Assembly: GCF_025370935.1 (NCBI RefSeq)
Contig: NC_133477.1
Coordinates: 1,250,105 to 1,314,104, forward strand
DNA length: 64,000 nucleotides
Reading direction: 5' to 3'
Source of the DNA: Choristoneura fumiferana
Taxonomy: Eukaryota > Arthropoda > Insecta > Lepidoptera > Tortricidae
Below the pieces are notes generated by a model, which was given only the letters and a program-made list of their open reading frames with translations, made no database searches and was not told where the DNA came from. The translations under genes and the position numbers were made by a program. Shown here piece after piece: positions 1 through 10,899 of this stretch (positions within the stretch are counted from its first letter, which is position 1; every line of letters begins with the position of its first letter).

Positions 1-176
1 TTTTATCACTTTATCGTAAAAGTGCATTTATATTTACAAAATGGAAAGTAGAATATTGTATGCTATAATGTTATTTTGCTATCGTAAAATATACATTTTA
101 TCGGTTATTTACGAAACCGAAATATGGAGCAGCACTGTTCCTTTTATGCTGGTCACATTTTTTTACTTTTGACATT

Positions 177-652
177 TCAGACTGTCATTTTAGTATCTTC
201 ATTTCGATAGACCATAGTCCTATTTACGCAACCCGGATGGGCTTTTCTGCCTTGTGGTCGAGAACGTAGTGTTGGCTCCCGTCGTCTGTCGTGTGCCCCG
301 GTCGCTACGGACGCCGCATGCGCGTTTGGAGCCCCGCTGGTCTTGACATTGGCCGCGCCCGTGCCCCCCGGCGCGTCGACCTGGTCCCCCACGGCTAGCG
401 TGTCTACGGAGATTTTACGCAGCTCGTCCAGTGTGGTGATCCGGTGTCGAGTCCTATTCTGTCCAATTACTACAATATGCCCATTACTCGTCGAGCTCCT
501 CTCTACACCAAAAATACGGGGAGCCTCCACAAAAACTGCATGCCGAGCGCTTGTGAGAAACTCAGATAATATGCAGCCGGGATCTTGGTCAAGCAAGAAA
601 CACTTCTTGCTTGACCACACTGTATCCCGTGTTCTTTGCGATTTACAGTTCG
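177..652 (-). pseudogene. Unidentified degenerate open frame in the duplicated block
   Basis: A minus-strand frame contains a CPNC cysteine pair (CxxC) followed by the segments VFVEAPRIFGVERSS and HRITTLDELRKISVDTLAVGDQ. The same frame appears in copy 2 at about 33,115-33,465, so it is carried by the duplicated block and is not unique. Copy 1 has a short palindrome at about 588-617 that changes the residues after WSSKK relative to copy 2. I do not recognise the family. It may be a captured exon, a retroelement coding remnant, or chance. Confidence 0.25.
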
Positions 653-912
653 GGCAATCCTTTTAATTTTAAATGCAGATATGACTTTGATGAAGGAAGA
701 CATGGTTACGATTAGGTATACCTTCCAAATCACCTTCCAACACCGAGATTGAAAAGGAATAAGAAATCAAAAATAAATATTTTGACTGATGGATGAAGTT
801 TACCACCAATTCCGATTAAAATATCGGACATTCTAATTAATATGTTGAAATTCATGCCCAAAGACATTAAATCTTTTTATGAAGTCTTATTAAAAAAAAA
901 ATTGGACATTAT

Positions 913-1053
913 GGGGCTGTTTCACCATCCATTGATTAGTGTTAACTGGCGGTTAGGTGTGATGCCGTCTCCATTTGTTTTGTTCGAATAGACGAAGACG
1001 GCATCACATTTAACAGGCAGTTAACACTAATTAATGGATGGTGAAATAGCCCC
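913..1053. mobile_element. Hairpin MITE, family M1 (copy 1 block)
   Basis: An almost fully palindromic element of 141 bp. It starts GGGGCTGTTTCACCATCC and ends with the inverse GGTGAAATAGCCCC. The centre has a second inverted pair around GATGCCGTCTCC / AGACGGCATC. It has no coding capacity. Three relatives are in the window, at 33,718, 34,439 and 50,198. The empty site at about 1,257 opposite 34,439 indicates a TA target duplication, as in Tc1/mariner-type elements. Confidence 0.85.
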
Positions 1054-1711
1054 TATATCTACAATATATAAAAAAGCTCTTAAATCAAAAAAATTATTAT
1101 GGATGTGGTACAAATTTAACTAAACGTAATTAAACGTCTGGTGCCATATCATACATTAAATAAAACGATAAACAACTGTTTATTAAAATTGGATATAGCA
1201 ATCGCAAATCTGCTAAAATCTCATTAATAAAATTATACGGATTATATTTATTATACTAAGAATAGCTTATTTTGGGTACCTTTTTGACAATTTAGTTTAA
1301 ATTAACACTAAAATATAACTTAATGCAAAAATTAAAGATTTTGTTTTATTTTTCTCTCCTGTAAACCAAAGGTAAGTATGAATGAGGCGTGTGGCACAAA
1401 CGTATTCTCATCCGACGTCTAATAAAGATCATTGTTATAATTCTAAAGTCCTGAATAGCTCAAAAAGACAATAATTGTACTACACGAAAATAAGAATATT
1501 AGTATATTTTTGTTACCTGTTCAATTCCCTCGAATAGTAAAATGAGGGTTATGAGATGAGGAATACAAAGGACCGTTAAGATATTATAGATTACGTTTGC
1601 TGAAAAATAAATAATACTAATTAAAATTAACTTTGTCCACTTACGTACTCGTATGCAGTTTAAAATTTGCATTCAGATTATAAACAAAAGGTGGATATGT
1701 CGCAACCAGAT

Positions 1712-2098
1712 GGTATAATCCGCCGTATTACATTACGATTAGCCGGATTGAATACGGCTGAATTAAAATCCGCCTGAATGTATTCGGCGCAATACGTTTT
1801 TCAACACGGATAGCCGTAATGTAATACAACGAGTCCATTAGCAGCCGCTTTGGCAGTTTTTTTTTATTATTTGACTCTTAATCGACGGAGCTCCGCGTTT
1901 CCGCGTGGCTGAGGCGCTATAACCTAACCTATGATTTTCTTAAATGTTTTCTATGTTTTTTACGATGCGGTTAAACGTAGACCGCCTTATTGAAGAATGT
2001 ATCACACTAACAATCCGGCTAATCGTTGAGCCGCCGCTTTTCAAAACGGCCCTGTTTTTAACAACGGCTAGCCGTAATGTAATACGGCGGATTATACG
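1712..2098. mobile_element. Foldback element A: short-repeat arms around a GC-rich core
   Basis: The ends are a perfect 24-bp inverted repeat (1,714-1,737 and 2,072-2,095, beginning TATAATCCGCCGTATTACAT). Each arm contains further degenerate units with AATCCGCC, TACGGC or AGCCG words in changing orientation. The centre (about 1,870-1,950) carries GACGGAGCTCCGCG, GGCTGAGGCGC and AACCTAACC. That core is shared with the element at 21,850-22,222, whose arms use a completely different repeat. No open reading frame. It lies in the part of copy 1 that is absent from copy 2. Confidence 0.75.
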
Positions 2099-2954
2099 AT
2101 CTGACTGCCACAGATGTACTGAGCGGCAAAAATCTGGGCCTCAAATCAAATGTATAATGCAGTAATAGTTAATTTTATATACAGCGTGTATTTTTGATAC
2201 TACCTCAAACTTTAAGCACACGGCGGCCACGCCGTACAAAATACGCGTTCTTGAATCTACATAGGCACGACGATATCTGTACACGCGTCAATGTGTGCGT
2301 AAGATACACAGGGCTGACTATCGCAAAACCCTAATAAGTGCTACCTGTATGTAGGTAGCACTTATTAGGGTACTTACATGTAGGTATGGCTTAAATAGTG
2401 CAAAGAAATGTAATAGTTAATCTTACCTATTTATTTAAACCTACTTAAAATGTGTCTGTCCGTGTATTTAAGCATTATTATTTTCAATTACAATAGATAT
2501 ACGACTACAAACTTAAACGAATTGTTCGGTAGGTAGTTATTTCATGTAGTAATCGTGATAATTTCAGAATTCATTATTTATTTATAAAAAGGAAGTAGGT
2601 AGGGTACCATTTCGCAAAATCATTGCTCCCGAACTTAGTGCCGTGCGGCCGACATACATCGCGTTGCGCACCCGACTGCTTTCCTTTCCTGCGGTTTTTC
2701 TGCAATCTGTGCTTGGGGGGTGGGGTAACACAAACCGGTGCGGTGCGGGGCGGGGTGCATTCTGTACGTTTGTACTATTATATATTCTGTGATATCAGGT
2801 GTGTTACACACAGAGCGCCATCTATATACTTCCAACCGAGCTAATACTCGTAAAGGTCTCATCGACCGAGGGAACTAGGTATGTATTGGTTTCTCTATTA
2901 GTTCGAAGCTGTGCGGATAGATGGCGCATTCGGGGATGTTGCCCCTCGACACAG

Positions 2955-3084
2955 CAGGGCTGCTACGAAACTCGAAACTCGAAGTTCGTATCGTACCGTC
3001 CCTCTCGCTCTCGTATTATATAGTATAATTGTCAGAGGGACCGCATGACACAAACTTCGAGTTTCGAGTTTCCTAGTAGCCCTG
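2955..3084. mobile_element. Hairpin MITE, family M2
   Basis: About 130 bp bounded by inverted ends: CAGGGCTGCTACGAAACTCG on the left and CGAGTTTCCTAGTAGCCCTG on the right, with CGAAGTTCGT and inverse next inside. No coding capacity. Relatives are at 32,485, 32,616 and 35,164 (the last is the duplicate of this one). Confidence 0.8.
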
Positions 3085-3162
3085 CCAGTAGTTTGTCACT
3101 TCAAAGTTCAATATCTCAAAAACGGCTGAACAGATTTTGATAAAACTTGATTTCAAATAAAA

Positions 3163-4075
3163 AAACCGGCCAAGAGCGTGTCGAAAACGCCCGAAATAGG
3201 GTTCCGTAGCCATTACGAAAAAAATTGAGTAATATTTTTCCAAGGATTTCGTATTTTATACGGAATCTTCCGATTTTAGATATATTTTATACCTTAGGCT
3301 GCTATTTAAGAGTAAAACTACTAATAATTGTCAAGCAAGAGCCGTTATAGTTTTAAATCAAAGTTTGATATACTTACTACCATCCTGAATTTTTATATAA
3401 TTATCATATTAAGTAAAAAGTTTTAGGTGGCAAATAATTATTTGATACTCAGCTAAAACGTAAAAAAATATAGGGTTGTTGTGGAGTACGTAGTTTTGTT
3501 TTAATTTAGATGGACATGCGATTTGCACGAAATGAGAGAATTACCCACCCGCCGGTTTAGATTTTAGAGGGGGGGAGACGCTCGGATTTAATGAAATTTT
3601 TCACTTTAAATTTAAATATTTCGCAAACAAATCACTCAATCGAAAAATCGTCTTAGCAACCCCCTGATGATGATTTTAAAAGACCTATCCAACGATACCC
3701 CACACTATAGGGTTGGATGAGAAAAAAAAATCACCCCCACTTTACGTATATGGGAGGTAGGTAATTTTTTTTTATTGTACCATTTTGTCGGCATTGTTTA
3801 CATATATATCCGTGCAAAATTATAGCTTTCTAGCATTGATAGTCCCTGAGCAAAGCCGCGGACGGACAGACAGACAGATAGACAGACATGGCGAAACTAT
3901 AAGGGTTCCGTTTTTGCCATTTTGGCTCCGGAACCCCAAAAACCGCATTCAAATCGGTCCACCCGTTTAAGAGCTACGGTGCCACAGACAGACAGACAGA
4001 CAGACACACACACACACAGACACACATTGCGGTCAAACTTATAACACCCCTCTTTTTGCGTCGGGGGTTAAAAAG
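3163..4075 (+). repeat. Dispersed repeat family R1 plus adjoining fragment
   Basis: Starts AACCGGCCAAGAGCGTGTCG, contains GGGTTCCGTAGCCATTACGA, and ends in a (GACA)n run followed by GGCGAAACTATAAGGGTTCC. From about 3,944 a second module follows (GTCCACCCGTTTAAGAGC, (CAGA)n, (CA)n, GTCGGGGGTTAAAAA). Other copies are at 20,435, 35,373 and 55,516 (plus), at 53,333-54,337 (minus, interrupted), and a fragment at 59,731. No reading frame of note. It is probably the non-coding part of a non-autonomous element. Confidence 0.8.
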
Positions 4076-4673
4076 GCGGGAAAGCATAAGAAAAATATTG
4101 GATTAAATTAAATGTCATAATATATTTTGAGAAAAATTCAGAATTCTTCACCATCAAAAGCTTTATATTAGTCTCGGCTAGAATAGCAATTCTGGCTTCG
4201 TATTAGCACAGAATATATAATAGTAAGTACTAACGTATAGAATGACCACTCTCCGCCCCGCACCGGTTCGAGTTACCCCACCCCTCAAGCGCAGATTGCA
4301 GGGAAACCGCAGGAAAGCAGTCGGGTGCGCAACGCGATGTATGTCGGCCGCATGGCACTAAGTTCGGGAGCAATAATTTGCGAAATGGTAACGGTACCCT
4401 ACCTACTTCCTTTATAAATAAATAATGATTTCTGAAATTATCGCGATTTATACATGAAATAATTACCTACCGAATAATTAGTTTAAGTTTGTATTCGTAT
4501 ATCTATTGTAATTGAAAATAATAATGCTTAAAAACACAGACAGACACATTTTAAGTAGGTTTAAATAAATAGGTAAGATTAACGATTACATTAATTGAAC
4601 ATATCTAAGCTACACCTACATATAAGTACCTTTCAAATGTCATTGGTAGAACTTATAATACTAACTAGGGTTT

Positions 4674-4845
4674 TGCCACAGTATAACAAGTTTCCCTACA
4701 GTAAACCGACGGAGACGTCTAGACAGAGCAATCGTGCGGGGCGCGAGGGGTGAAACGCGGGTGGGAGGAGCCCCAGCTGCATACTTCGCCGTTCTTAGTA
4801 GCTTGGGACAAGTCTTCTAGGCTATCGCGATTTTATTTAACATTT
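4674..4845. mobile_element. hAT-like non-autonomous element, left part (cut by the gap)
   Basis: Begins CACAGTATAACAAGTTTCCC directly after GGTTTTGC inside the right arm of the foldback element. It is the duplicate of the complete element at 36,873-37,522, which has an 8-bp target duplication. The rest is lost in the N gap. Confidence 0.7.
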
Positions 4846-4945
4846 NNNNNNNNNNNNNNNNNNNNNNNNNNNNNNNNNNNNNNNNNNNNNNNNNNNNNNN
4901 NNNNNNNNNNNNNNNNNNNNNNNNNNNNNNNNNNNNNNNNNNNNN
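4846..4945. other. Assembly gap (100 N)
   Basis: Exactly 100 unresolved bases, the conventional length for a gap of unknown size. Sequence after the gap does not continue the copy-2 alignment in an obvious way, so missing DNA or a misjoin is possible. Confidence 0.98.
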
Positions 4946-5026
4946 CGGAAAAGGAACTTTAGTCTAAAGCATCACGAACAACCCTAAAAACTTAAGGGGA
5001 AGCAACATAAAAAGGGTCAGGGTGGG

Positions 5027-5133
5027 TTGTTCCATGATGGTGAAGATCGTAAAATTGAAATAGAACTTCACTTAAGGTAAGTTCGTTTAATTTAGCAATT
5101 TTACTCTTTCACCATCATGGAACACTATGCAGA
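5027..5133. mobile_element. Short hairpin MITE
   Basis: Inverted ends TGTTCCATGATGGTGAAGA and TTTCACCATCATGGAACA enclose about 70 bp with inner partners GTAAAATTG / CAATTTTAC. No coding capacity. Confidence 0.6.
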
Positions 5134-6090
5134 TGTTTAAAGCTAGGGTTGAGAGTGAATTAATTAAACACAACCTCATGAAAGAGAAGAAATAAAATCA
5201 ACATATTTATTTCCATTAATAAACATACCTAAGGATAGCTCTTCTTAAAGCCTCTTCTTTATATTATTAACATTTTAATAAAGTTTTGTTTTAATCACAA
5301 ACAAGAACAATCATAAGAATTAGATAAAATAATCTAAGAATAATACTTAAGGGCCTACAGTATCTCAATTTGATTAGTATGATCCTCTTATTTATCAACA
5401 CGACTGCAGCAATCCCTTTGAAACTCATATACAGCAAAGTTAAGGGCTAACTCTACTGACGTCCAGTGGCGAAAACACGATTCGGTAAAATTTTCTCGAT
5501 AGAAAAAAATCGCAAAGTTGGCTCTAAATATAAAAATAAACGGCTAATATTCAACAAATACTACGAATTACAACTTAAAACTTTGGATTACAATAGTACT
5601 AATGACAAGGTAGGTGATGGTAGCTGCACTTTTTTAATAAATGTATTGTATTCCCTGTAAAACAGAGATACCTAAACTACCGCACATAAAACCATTTTAC
5701 CGCTGGCCGCTCCTGCTTCCCGGCCCCCTGGCCATTCTCACTTTGGCTTTCGGACGGGTAGGCTGCGTCGCTTGCATTCAGCGCACACACGCACACATAC
5801 AGGCTATACAGTAATTACTATTCGCGTATAGTAATTATTTTACTAAGTAAAATTGTATCTGATTATAAATAATTATACTCGTCTATAATGTAAAAGTTAC
5901 CAGGTAAGTAGTAGTTGTGTTATGTTACTGGATTTGGATTTTTCGTGAACTTGAGTGACTTTTCCGCGCTGTACAGTTACGCGCGACAACGCGGAGCTTG
6001 TGTGCGTGCTACGAGCGATGCGGTGCGGTGAGGCGGGGGCAAAATCGGGATTCGAGCTGAGGTAGTGCGCGCCCTTAAGGTAATCATCAC
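5134..6090. other. No gene seen; AT-rich then GC-rich stretch
   Basis: 5,134-5,690 is AT-rich without a convincing frame. 5,700-5,800 and 5,940-6,080 are noticeably GC-rich and could be the non-coding 3' end of the DIRS-type element that follows, but no repeat partner is visible here to prove it. Confidence 0.4.
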
Positions 6091-6504
6091 TTATGTACTT
6101 AGAGTATCACAAATTAAATTGCTTATATTATTAGTACCCTCTAACATGGGTCTGTTATAGAATTTGGCAAACGCACTAGAATTATGAGACCAACCTGCGC
6201 ATTTCCTTATGGCATCCACTGTCATACCAGCCCTTAACTTAACTAGTGATAAGGTTTGAATTCTATGTCCAGTTGTTAAAGCTAAAAGAGTAACTAGTTT
6301 CTTTGTGATTCTTTCAATACTTAATAGGTCGTTGGGGAACCAGGACGATAATAGGCTAAGTACAGTGCCTGGGTCCCAAGTAGTACTATATTTAGGTCTC
6401 ATTGGCCTTGTCCTAAATACTCCTTTGAAAAACCTTTTAATCCTATCGTCCATGCCTATTTTTGGTCCCATAAGCAGTGATAGAGCTGACCTGAAACTAT
6501 TCAA
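6091..6504 (-). pseudogene. DIRS-type tyrosine recombinase, internally deleted
   Basis: The frame reads like the C-terminal recombinase of DIRS retrotransposons: a region rich in RFFKGVFR and TWDP, then LALTTGHRIQTLSLVKL, then the terminal block TVDAIRKCAGWSHNSSAFA ending in KFYNRP with the nucleophilic tyrosine. In intact family members roughly 90 residues holding the central part and the His-x-x-Arg box lie between SLVKL and TVDAI. Here they are joined directly, so the enzyme cannot be active. It lies downstream of the RNase H and RT remnants on the same strand, as expected for a DIRS element. Confidence 0.75.
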
Positions 6505-6687
6505 GGTGCCATAGAAAGTACTGTTAAAAGGTTAAAATAAACGGTACTGAACCTTCATATGGTACAATATTGTGAGTTGAGCAAAATTTCCACCACAACT
6601 GCAAGCCTGTATTATATTGCTTTATTGTACTGGGCGCTAAAGAAGAGAACATAATATTCATTGATGAGTGGGGCACACCTCTCCGTT

Positions 6688-7580
6688 TCAGCGCCTCGCT
6701 GAGAGCAGACCTGCAGCCAGGGTAAGAGTCTGGTATAATGGATGATGAGATCTGAAAGGTGAGGATAATAACCTTTTACTTGGTTGAAATATAAGTGGAG
6801 GTGACTGTAACAAATCAGTAAATAGTGGGAACCAAGGCTGAGTTTTCCAGTAAGGGACAACTAAAATGCCAGTAGCTCTGTCGATTTTGATTTTTTGTAC
6901 AACTCTTAATACCAAATTAAAAAGCGAAAAGGCGTAAAAGAAGTATTCTGACCATTTAACAGTGAAGGCATCAACTGCTATAGCATCAGGGTCTTTTTTC
7001 AAACTAATAAAACTTTTGCATTTACTGTTAGTCCGTGACGCAAAAAGATCAATGTCTGGTTCCCCCAAACTCTGCAATTATACTCTGGAATGCATCATCA
7101 GACAGTTCCCATTCTATTGTATGTTTCCTTGACTGGAAGTCAGCCTCTATATTTTCCTTTGTATTTATATATGATGCAAATAAGAATATATTCCTAGCCT
7201 CACAAAACTGCCATATTTCGCCATTTAAATGAGGGTACTGAATCCCTCCCATTCTATTAATATATGATACAGCAGTGGTGTTATCAATTCTTATAAGTAT
7301 ATCACAGTCAGATAAGTCCGTGGTTAAACATTTTAGACCAAAGAAAGCTGTCTTCAGTTCTAAAAAATGTATACTTATGACATTTTTGTTCTTCTTTTGT
7401 CCATAAACCAGCTGATTTTTTCGTTTCACGGACTGCCCCCCAACCGGAACGTGACGCGTCGGTAAAAAATCTCTTTAGCATAGATATATTGTCTAACAGG
7501 ATTATTAGATAAACTAAGGTTGCTAAGCCACCAATTGAACTCTGAATGTAGAAACTTTGGTATATGCATACGTGCATCAT
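6688..7580 (-). pseudogene. DIRS-type RNase H region, frameshifted
   Basis: Several overlapping minus-strand frames together cover an RNase H-like domain. About 7,380-7,480 gives FFTDASRSGWGAV (first acidic residue). About 7,250-7,300 gives IRIDNTTAVSYINRMGG (the IDN acidic block). 6,900-7,077 gives GEPDIDLFASRTNSKCKSF followed by AVDAFTVKWS and VPYWKTQPWFP, the usual DIRS sequence after RNase H. The frames change at about 7,050-7,080 and again near 7,430, so it is a pseudogene. It continues the RT remnant and precedes the recombinase. Confidence 0.8.
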
Positions 7581-8330
7581 AGTTATCTTTGTTCTGTCTA
7601 AGTGCTAAAAACTTTTCCCTTTCTAACAATTTTGTATACAGAGGCCCATATTTTATACCGGGGCAAGCAGAGCCCAGGAGGCCTAAAAGTTGTGAAAATT
7701 CGCGGATATTACACTGTTTTTTGTTTTTGAAAGATTTAACCGACTCTGATATAAGGTTTATTTTGGATACAGGTAGGGACATCATCATGTTCTTGGAATC
7801 TATTATAAAACCCAAATATTTACAACATTCAGATGGAAGAAGACAGCTTTTCTCTGTATTGATAACAAATCCTAAACTTTCCAATAGTACACAGATTTCA
7901 CGAATATTCCTGTAACAGGTTTGGAAGTCCTCGCTAAAACAAATTATGTCATCAAGGTAAATTGATACAATTGTATTGTTGTAGTCAACAGAACATAATT
8001 ATGTTCTGTTGTCTTAAGTAGGATATCACTGGTTTCAATATTTTTGTAAACACATATGGTGCTGTACAAAGTCCAAATGGAAGAGCATTAAATTGGTAAA
8101 GTTTATTTTCAAATTAAAATCTCAATTTTTTTTTACTATTCTCTGAAATTTTAACTGAAAAATATATGCCTCTTTTAGATCGATTGTCGCCATAAAACAA
8201 TCTTTAGTTAGTAGTTTACACACTGTGCGTAAATCTTCTAGTTTAAAATGTTGGACAGTTATGTACTTATTCAAATTGTTTTAAATTTAAGATAAATCTG
8301 TTTTCTCCATTTTGCTTTGTGATGGAGTCA
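7426..8330 (-). pseudogene. DIRS-type reverse transcriptase remnant
   Basis: Minus-strand coding remnants in the order of an RT palm: LEDLRTVCKLLTKDCFMATI at about 8,250-8,180, a FNALPFGLCTAPYVFTK-like block near 8,070, YLDD plus IICFSEDF at about 7,935-7,970, and an intact frame (7,426-7,884) with GFVINTEKSCLLPS, CKYLGFIIDS and LLGLLGSACPGIKYGPLYTK. Frameshifts, a small palindrome (about 7,988-8,013) and substitutions break the frame before 7,884. The 5' part is missing where it meets the BEL LTR near 8,330. The clade call rests on the linked RNase H and recombinase. Confidence 0.8.
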
Positions 8331-8334
8331 AATA

Positions 8335-8548
8335 GTGGTGAAATAATAAAAAATCCGCAAGTTGAAAAGGAGACAATAATTTTTAATGCAACAGCTAGAG
8401 TTACAAAGGTAGCAGAGAAAAAAAAAACAGTCAGAGGCACTTATTCCAATACACGCCATAGCAATCTTGCACATGCAGAGATTGCTTGCTAATAAATTTG
8501 ACAGGCACTCCGACTGCATATTAATAAAACTAAATATAAACTTTAACA
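8335..8548 (-). mobile_element. BEL/Pao 3' LTR (left boundary approximate)
   Basis: On the minus strand the pol stop is followed by a polypurine stretch (CCGGGGGCA) and then TGTTAAAGTTTATATTTAG, a typical LTR start. The LTR appears to run about 210 bp to a TTATTTCACCAC-like end next to DIRS sequence. No second LTR is present in the window. Confidence 0.55.
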
Positions 8549-8588
8549 TGCCCCCGGGCGTTGAAAGCTCTTCTTTCAACAAGAAATA

Positions 8589-8726
8589 TTAAAGGGCATC
8601 ATGTTCTGGAAGCGGGCAGATTTTAGCGAAGGCTCGTCGGACAACGCCATTTGCCGTCTTCACGTCAGCTACTCGATTGACACCGTCTGGACCAGGGTGA
8701 ACAGCAACAATGCGCCCTGTCATGTT
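8589..8726 (-). pseudogene. BEL/Pao pol C-terminus (domain after integrase)
   Basis: A short minus-strand frame encodes MTGRIVAVHPGPDGVNRVAD, then VKTANGVVRR and KICPLPEH before a stop at 8,589-8,591. This matches the conserved end of insect BEL/Pao polyproteins. Upstream coding is replaced by poly-A-like sequence at about 8,727, so only the last 45 or so codons survive. The PPT and LTR follow immediately. Confidence 0.8.
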
Positions 8727-8729
8727 TTT

Positions 8730-10380
8730 TTAAAAAAAAAAGAAAAATAATTTTATGCAGTATTGTACCTATTTAATACACAATAATAAAAGTTCGGACG
8801 CCAGGCTATTTTTAAAGAAAATAAAACAGCCAAAACTCAGCAGATAGAGGAAATTTGGACTTTTTTAACCCAAGCCGGGGACTCAGACGTTGCAATAAAA
8901 ACTCGGTCTCACCTGATAGAGGCTCCCAGTTCTCGTCTGATTTCGTCGTACTTGGTTAATGGACTCTTTAGCCAAAAAAATAACTTAAATAATAGCTATG
9001 AGCTAATTACACAATTTTAACTCTTAAAAATTAAATTACAACCAAAATAATACGGCATTAAGCATTTGCCTTCTAATTTTCAAAAAAAATATTAAAGTAG
9101 CAAGCCAGACGGGCATGTGGAATTACACTTCCAAATTCAAAATTTTATAGTTCTTCAATTATCTGACGTTGGTGCATCTTGCGTTAAAATAAAGTTTTCA
9201 CTGACCGTTTATGGACGCAAAATAAAGTCAAAAACAAATACAAAAATTCGAAGCGTCACGGGCGGGGTCCTCATGGCGGCCGACACCTCGTGCTTTTCAA
9301 TTTATAAATCTTCATCCAGCATGCCGAAATGCGATGCCGATGCGCAAAAATAGATCCCAAAAGAAAGAATGGGTATTTGTTTAGGTATATAAAAAAAAAC
9401 GCCTCTCGGCTAGAACAATAAAGCCACAAGTTAAAACTTGAAAGAAAAACGAAATATCAAAAGGTTGAAAAATCAAATAAATGGTAAAAACTCACCGTTT
9501 TTTCCGAAATTAAATCATCTTGAAATAGTTTACACTATGGTGAAATAAAATATAGGGCTCTAGGCCATTTCTAACCAAAACACGCCTGGATTTCACCAGA
9601 TTAATAAAAATTCAAATTCAAGCCATCTTGATGGATGGTGAGATGAAAGGAAAGTGAAGAAATATTTTTTTAATTACTCCAACAAAACTACTGACCATAG
9701 AATCAAGCCTTTTCAGCCTATAAGACTCCTCTAAACCAATGAAAATTAACACCTACCTCAATTATTTAATAATTTGTGACAGGTGCGGTTGAAAACCCTA
9801 AAGTAATAATTTTGTTAAATTAACTGTCAAAACGATCCAACTTGGTTGTAGAGTTGGGAATACAACACTACAATTCACCCTTTCCCGAAAAAAAAATAAC
9901 GCACTAAAGCTCTATCAAAGGTTTCAAAGAAAAAAAGTTTTAATTTAAGACTCTACATTGATAAGAAAAAATAATAAGGCTGGGAAAACCTCAAGCAGAT
10001 GTTTCTGAAACAAAATCAAAGCTCCAAACCTAAATTCAAAGCATGCAACATTGCAAACTTCAAACTCTATCATCAAATCTTCCAAAAGTGAAAGCTATTA
10101 ATTATAAAGATTGAACTCTATGTCCAATATCACAACAATCATAAGCTCAAAAGCTTTAACTTAACTATCTCAAAATAAGAAAAGGAATCCCGGTCAAAGA
10201 TACCAAGTCACTGCTCTACCTCGGCATCACCTGAATTCGCGTGACCGACGCTGAAAACAGATGCATCAAGGCCTACGGTAAAAACAGTAGAAATAATTAA
10301 ATAAGAGACAAAGAATAAGCCTCACAACTACTAATTACTTAAACTATACTTTCATAGAAACTCTACATAATGTTACTTGC
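8730..10380. other. No gene seen; AT-rich sequence of unknown origin
   Basis: Mostly A-rich sequence with scattered hairpin fragments, for example GATGGTGA words near 9,540 and 9,630. Open frames here (such as 9,117-9,353) lack recognisable domains. Several matches to the minus-strand splice donor consensus (GTAAG or GTGAG) occur but no exon is convincing. Confidence 0.3.
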
Positions 10381-10394
10381 TTACCCCACCGCTA

Positions 10395-10855
10395 AGGATA
10401 ACAAGATCAGTTAGGCCCCTTCGCCACTGACTCGAAGCTAAACAAGTAAAATTATCAAAAAACTTAAACAAAACTCTCTGAAATAGCCTGTCACCAAGGA
10501 CCAAAGTTCAGCTAGGCACATTCGCTGCTGACTCTAAACTATTCGAAAATTATTTAATGGTTAAGATAAACGTGCGAAAATCTAAACAAAAACTTACTTG
10601 ACAAGCATGTCTCAAAGTACAAGAGATCAGCTAGGCACCTACGCCGCTGACTCAAGCTTAGTCAAATAATTTTCTCAAAAGTAAATCCCAATAGCTAATT
10701 GAAACTCAAAATCTTACTTGCATAACCCGTCAAAAAAGACCAAGAGATCAGCTAGGCACCTTCGCCGCTGACTCAAAATAGACAAGTAATATTTCTAACA
10801 AAAGTTTAAATAAGTAGACTGAAATTCAGTAGGCAAATCAGCCACTGATTAAAAC
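10395..10855. repeat. Degenerate tandem array 1 (period about 103-124 bp)
   Basis: The phrase GATCAGCTAGGCACCTTCGC with CGCTGACTC recurs at about 10,404, 10,507, 10,622 and 10,746, with a decayed fifth near 10,830. Spacer sequence between them is AT-rich and also related. On the minus strand each unit carries a GTAAG-type word after the conserved block. Confidence 0.8.
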
Positions 10856-10899
10856 GCTACGAAGAACGATAACTCCATGCTTACCTCAACACTATCCTT

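Larger units (their letters stand above)
1..4846. repeat. Duplicated block, copy 1 (truncated by window start and by the gap)
   Basis: This stretch matches 32,803-37,042 in the same orientation at high identity (roughly 95% or better by eye). Differences are copy-specific insertions or deletions. Copy 1 has about 1.1 kb (1,623-2,718) that copy 2 lacks. Copy 2 has a LINE fragment and a hairpin element that copy 1 lacks. The match already runs at base 1, so the unit probably begins upstream of the window. The right end is hidden by the N gap. It could be a segmental duplication, a large composite mobile element, or an uncollapsed or misjoined haplotype. Confidence 0.9.
2215..4846. mobile_element. 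Large foldback element with about 0.5-kb inverted arms, copy 1
   Basis: The left arm (2,215-2,755) is the inverse complement of the right arm (4,253-4,673, then interrupted). The terminus is AGCACACGGCGGCCACG, and its inverse partner is seen complete in copy 2 at about 37,515-37,638. Between the arms lie a hairpin MITE (2,955-3,084) and a dispersed repeat (3,163-4,075). The right arm is interrupted at 4,674 by the element that starts CACAGTATAACAAG and runs into the N gap. A 38-bp palindrome at 2,341-2,378 sits in the left arm. No transposase is seen, so it is probably non-autonomous. Confidence 0.75.

Noticed and set aside
3960..4020. CRISPR-like array of GACA repeats
   Set aside because: It is a plain tetranucleotide microsatellite at the end of a dispersed repeat, in an animal genome.
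5466..5660. 64-codon open frame MAKTRFGKIF...
   Set aside because: Lys/Asn-rich and short, with no recognisable motif in AT-rich DNA; chance is likely.
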